DNA of 64,000 nt from JAVJSU01 sp040219275 (GTDB taxonomy: Bacteria > Chloroflexota > Anaerolineae > Aggregatilineales > Phototrophicaceae), in assembly GCA_040219275.1 (NCBI GenBank), contig JAVJSU010000066.1, positions 1 through 64,000 of the forward strand, read 5' to 3'. The notes under the pieces were generated by a model that did not search any database, had not been told where the DNA came from, and was given only the letters and a program-made list of their open reading frames with translations. This document shows, piece after piece, positions 60,952 to 64,000 of this stretch. Numbering within the stretch: the stretch's first letter is position 1; each line of letters starts with the position of its first letter. The translations under genes were made by a program, and so were the position numbers.

Positions 60952-60987
60952 CTGCGTTTCTCCGCGCTCTTTGCGTCCCTACGTTAT
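60952..60987. repeat. Direct repeat B' (36 bp)
   Basis: Second copy of the sequence at 59774-59809, one mismatch. Sits downstream of the UvrA-like gene stop and upstream of the META gene. Confidence 0.8.
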
Positions 60988-61046
60988 TCTTTTTGAGTAA
61001 TGACTGCTCAGTTGCAAGGTTATAAAGTGGCTCGACAAAACCGCAT

Positions 61047-61185
61047 TGGGCTGAAACCCCAATGCTAGAATGATTTTCGAAACCCCACTGAAGTGGGCTA
61101 TATTCACAAATGTATGGGAAGAATAGCCTGCTTCAGCAGGGTTTTACACCTACTTAGCCAATGGGTTTCAGCCATTGGCGGCACT
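61047..61185. repeat. Dispersed repeat with inverted ends
   Basis: Ends complementary: GGGCTGAAACCCCAATGC at the left and CCAATGGGTTTCAGCCATTGG at the right form an imperfect pair, with an internal CACTGAAGTGGGCTAT / AGCCTGCTTCAGCAGGGTTT segment that itself is an imperfect inverted repeat. A shortened relative lies near 12158. Non-coding, MITE-like. Confidence 0.6.
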
Positions 61186-61205
61186 TTGCAACCAACAACT
61201 AACAA

Positions 61206-63455
61206 CTACTGTTGCAAATACGCGCTGGTATAGGACTCTTTCACGCTGAGCAGGTCTTTCGGTGTGCCTTCAAACAAGACCTGCCCGCCATTGCTCCCGC
61301 CTTCCGGTCCCATGTCGATGATCCAATCCGCGTTACGAATGACATCGAGGTTATGCTCAATCACGATGACCGAATTGCCCGTGTCCACCAGCCGATTCAT
61401 GATCGTCAGCAGTTGGCTAATATCGGACATATGCAAACCCGTCGTCGGCTCATCCATCACGTAGATACTGCCTTTTTTGTGGAGTTCGCTGGCAAGTTTG
61501 ATGCGCTGACATTCTCCGCCGGAAAGCGTACTGAGGGGTTGACCGAGCGTCAGGTAGCCGATTCCGACATCGTTTAGCGCCTGCAATTTATTCGTGATCT
61601 TATCAATATCGAAGAACTCCAGCGCCTGCTGAATGGTCATCTCGAAGAAATCGGTGATAGATTTGCCGTCGAGTGTGTAGGTCAGCACCTCGTCTTTAAA
61701 GCGTTTGCCGCCACACACCTCACACGGAATTTTCACATTATCCAGCACACCCGCATCCAGATAAATCACGCCCAAACCCTGACAATTCTCACACGCACCC
61801 TCGGAGTTAAAGCTAAACAGGGCGGCGCTGACATCGTTGGCTTTGGCGAAGGCTTTCCGGACATCATCCAGAATGCCCGTATACGTCGCCGGATTTGATC
61901 TGGAATTCGCCCCCACTGGCGATTGGTCAATCACAATTGCATCGGGATGTTGGCGCAGAAAGGCTTGATTAATCAGCGAACTTTTACCCGAACCCGCCAC
62001 GCCTGTGACGACGGTCAGGATACCTTTGGGGATGTTGATGTTGATGTTTTGCAGATTGTTCACTTTCGCATTCTTGACCGTCAATTGTCCCTTTGCCGTG
62101 CGGAAACTCGCCTTGATCGGCAGAGACTTGTTCATGAATTCACCCGTCAAAGTGTCCGATTTTAGCAAGCCGTCATAATCACCTTCAAAGACGATGTTAC
62201 CGCCCTTTGTGCCTGCCCGCGGACCAATATCCACAATATGATCGGCGACTCGAATCACATCTGGGTCATGCTCCACGACGATGACCGTGTTACCCTTGTC
62301 GCGCAATTGTTGCAGAAGCTCGTTCATACGGTGCACATCACGCGGGTGCAAGCCGATGCTTGGCTCGTCGAAAATGTACATCACATCGTTTAAGCTACTG
62401 CCCAGATGCTTGACGATCTTCACACGTTGCGATTCCCCGCCTGAAAGCGTGTCTGTCGGGCGATCAAGCGTAAGATATTCTAGCCCGATGTCGATCACAT
62501 GCTGTAGGCGCTCGGTTAGCGTGGCGACCATCGGTGCGGCGGCGGGGTCGTCTATGTCTCGAACGACCTCAATCAATTTGCTGATTTCCATTTTTGAGAG
62601 ATCGGCGATGTTGTAGCCGTTTATCTTGCACGATAGCGCCGCCGGACTCAGCCGCGCGCCCTTGCACAGCGTACACGGACCGTAGGTGATGTATGGCGCG
62701 ACCTGCTTTTGTGTGCGCTCGCCGTACGTTTTTAAGTCTTTGGTGATGTACTTGCGCGTGAACTTATCGAGTATGCCTTCAACGGTCAGGTTAATTTCCT
62801 TGTTGCCCATCTGCGTCTTGACCTTGAACGGCTCACTATGAAGCAGGATTTGCATTTCTTCGTCGGTGTAATCGTCCAGTTTCTTGTCATTATCGAATAA
62901 GCCGGAATTCGTGATGAGCGACCAATCCCAACTGTCGAGCTTATAATCTGGATACAAAATTGCGCCTTCATTCAGCGATTTCGACGTATCCAGAAACATC
63001 TCCATATCCACGCCCATTTTGCGCCCGATGCCGTTACATTCCGGGCACATCCCCTGTGGATCATTAAACGAAAAAACATTCGTATGACCCACATGCGGTT
63101 GACCAACGCGAGAAAATAGCAAGCGCAACACCGGCGAAATATCGGTGATCGTCCCCATTGTGGAGTGTGACCCGCCACCCAATCGTTTCTGATCCACCAC
63201 AATCGGCATACTCAAATTCTGGATCGAATCGGCTTCTGGCTGAGAATAGCGGGGCAGAAAATTGCGGACGAACATGCTAAAGTTTTCATTTAAGAGGCGC
63301 TGTCCCTCGGTGGCAATCGTATCGAACACAATCGACGATTTGCCCGAACCGGAGACTCCGGTGAAGATCGTAATTTTCCGTTTGGGAATGCTCAACGAGA
63401 CATCTTTGAGGTTATTTTCCCGCGCACCGCGAATCTCAATATATTCTTGAAACAC
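61206..63455 (-). CDS. Short UvrA-like ABC ATPase (UvrA2/DrrC type)
   Basis: 749 residues from GTG 63455, preceded by GGGGA. Two ABC modules with Walker A TGVSGSGKSSI and TGVAGSGKSSL, signatures LSGGESQRVK and LSGGECQRIK, and zinc-knuckle CxxC groups (CPECNGIG, CTLCKGAR, CENCQGLG, CEVCGGKR). About 200 residues shorter than UvrA, without a full UvrB-binding domain; such proteins give drug or DNA-damage tolerance. Not the main excision-repair enzyme. Confidence 0.9.
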   Translation of the reverse strand: MFQEYIEIRGARENNLKDVSLSIPKRKITIFTGVSGSGKSSIVFDTIATEGQRLLNENFSMFVRNFLPRYSQPEADSIQNLSMPIVVDQKRLGGGSHSTMGTITDISPVLRLLFSRVGQPHVGHTNVFSFNDPQGMCPECNGIGRKMGVDMEMFLDTSKSLNEGAILYPDYKLDSWDWSLITNSGLFDNDKKLDDYTDEEMQILLHSEPFKVKTQMGNKEINLTVEGILDKFTRKYITKDLKTYGERTQKQVAPYITYGPCTLCKGARLSPAALSCKINGYNIADLSKMEISKLIEVVRDIDDPAAAPMVATLTERLQHVIDIGLEYLTLDRPTDTLSGGESQRVKIVKHLGSSLNDVMYIFDEPSIGLHPRDVHRMNELLQQLRDKGNTVIVVEHDPDVIRVADHIVDIGPRAGTKGGNIVFEGDYDGLLKSDTLTGEFMNKSLPIKASFRTAKGQLTVKNAKVNNLQNININIPKGILTVVTGVAGSGKSSLINQAFLRQHPDAIVIDQSPVGANSRSNPATYTGILDDVRKAFAKANDVSAALFSFNSEGACENCQGLGVIYLDAGVLDNVKIPCEVCGGKRFKDEVLTYTLDGKSITDFFEMTIQQALEFFDIDKITNKLQALNDVGIGYLTLGQPLSTLSGGECQRIKLASELHKKGSIYVMDEPTTGLHMSDISQLLTIMNRLVDTGNSVIVIEHNLDVIRNADWIIDMGPEGGSNGGQVLFEGTPKDLLSVKESYTSAYLQQ

Positions 63456-63650
63456 AGTTTCCCCGATCTCTGAATAGTGAATAACAGGTGTGCTATAGCA
63501 GAACAAATGTATGAATATTCGCGGATTCTGTCAAGTGGTAAGTCCCGGAGATGTGAAGAAATCTTAACAATTGAAGATGTGATAAGAGGTCTTAAAAGTT
63601 CACAAAGGGCAAATCGAATTTTAGCCAAAATGCTCGAAAAATACGCCTAT

Positions 63651-64000
63651 TTAGCCTTTTGCAAACGTTGAAAAGCGCGCATCCGGTAAACTGAGTAGTT
63701 TATCCACGAAGCGATCCCATCCGGCGAGCATCTCGTCCCACTCGCCGTTCCAATCGTAGAAAAATGTCCAGTAATGATTGGTCACGATCAGCAGGTCGTT
63801 CTCGTCGAGTCTCTGCATTGCCAGTTCTTCACACTGAATAGGGGGCGCATGATGACTGAAAAAGTACTCGTCACCCGCATAAAGTTTGTTGCCCGCATCC
63901 ATCACCTGCTTCTGATTATTTTGAACGTCAATGATTCCAGCGCCAAGCAGACTCGTGCTATTGGTCGGCACGTTGTACCCGCGCTCGGTGATGAGTTCAA
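63651..64000 (-). CDS. C-terminal end of a probable polysaccharide deacetylase (partial)
   Basis: The frame runs off the window edge; 115 visible residues up to the stop at 63651. ITERGYNVPTNSTSLLGAGI, YFFSHHAPPIQCEELAMQRL and LLIVTNHYWTFFYDWNG resemble the closing strands of NodB-like or DUF2334 deacetylases, where the His near the end is a metal or motif residue. Family assignment is tentative. The catalytic N-terminus is outside the window. Confidence 0.45.
   Translation of the reverse strand, partial: ELITERGYNVPTNSTSLLGAGIIDVQNNQKQVMDAGNKLYAGDEYFFSHHAPPIQCEELAMQRLDENDLLIVTNHYWTFFYDWNGEWDEMLAGWDRFVDKLLSLPDARFSTFAKG

Larger units (their letters stand above)
60788..61205. other. Intergenic region made of dispersed repeats
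   Basis: 418 nt without a gene. It holds the second direct repeat B (60952-60987) and the repeat at 61047-61185, plus short ACTAAC runs near the end. Confidence 0.6.

Overview
The window looks like the chromosome of a heterotrophic Chloroflexota bacterium, most likely Anaerolineae-like. This is inferred from the gene mix (F420-type luciferase-like oxidoreductase, SH3b, META and RsiV-like secreted proteins, many ABC importers, Uma2, M81 peptidase) and from frequent GTG/TTG starts; no rRNA or marker gene is present to prove it. Most of the window is fairly GC-rich. Two stretches, 1-2580 and about 39600-40770, are clearly AT-rich and look acquired. No tRNA, rRNA or CRISPR array was found.

Layout. 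1-2580: the right end of an IS5-type insertion sequence fused onto an MBOAT O-acyltransferase gene, followed by its SGNH-like partner. 2615-5999: livHMGF branched-chain amino-acid importer genes without a binding protein. 6101-6741: a vapBC-like toxin-antitoxin pair. 6754-10301: a peptide ABC importer on the minus strand. 10725-18374: an uncharacterised plus-strand operon (DUF1838, SnoaL-like, VOC, DinB-like, ABM monooxygenase, a nitrilase homologue lacking the usual Lys and Cys, Uma2, aldehyde dehydrogenase and two tandem calycin-like paralogues), probably for catabolism of an unknown small molecule. 18473-20092: gtrA, whose 3' end is repeated on the far side of an internally duplicated unknown gene. 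20104-24210: an M81 peptidase and a LOV-domain histidine kinase. 24489-28284: a membrane glycosyltransferase-like gene overlapping a Tat-exported small subunit and a GMC dehydrogenase. 28351-39590: mixed housekeeping and accessory genes, including a histidine kinase fused to a YHS metal-binding domain and a hicB antitoxin next to a decayed hicA.

The most striking region is 40771-55563, about 15 kb on the minus strand. It reads as a complete route for a sulfonated sugar, most simply sulfoquinovose. It encodes a sugar binding protein and two permeases, an NAD-dependent GH4 glycosidase, a fucose-isomerase-like isomerase, a small transaldolase, an aldehyde dehydrogenase, a LarA-type racemase, a two-subunit enzyme that matches sulfolactate sulfo-lyase SuyAB better than altronate dehydratase, a YeiH/UPF0324 putative sulfate/sulfite exporter and a ROK regulator. 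Proposed flow: glycoside import; hydrolysis (GH4); isomerisation to sulfofructose; transaldolase to sulfolactaldehyde plus fructose 6-phosphate; oxidation to sulfolactate; stereochemical adjustment (LarA); cleavage to pyruvate and sulfite (SuyAB); sulfite or sulfate export. Family assignments come from the sequence; the pathway is an inference.

55713-64000: a self-regulated ArsR operon with an END/AHSA1-type protein, RibD-like reductase, alpha/beta hydrolase, pyridoxamine-oxidase-like protein, SDR, a DUF4377/META lipoprotein-like secreted protein, a short UvrA-like ABC protein and the end of a probable polysaccharide deacetylase. Several families of short dispersed repeats lie between genes across the window.
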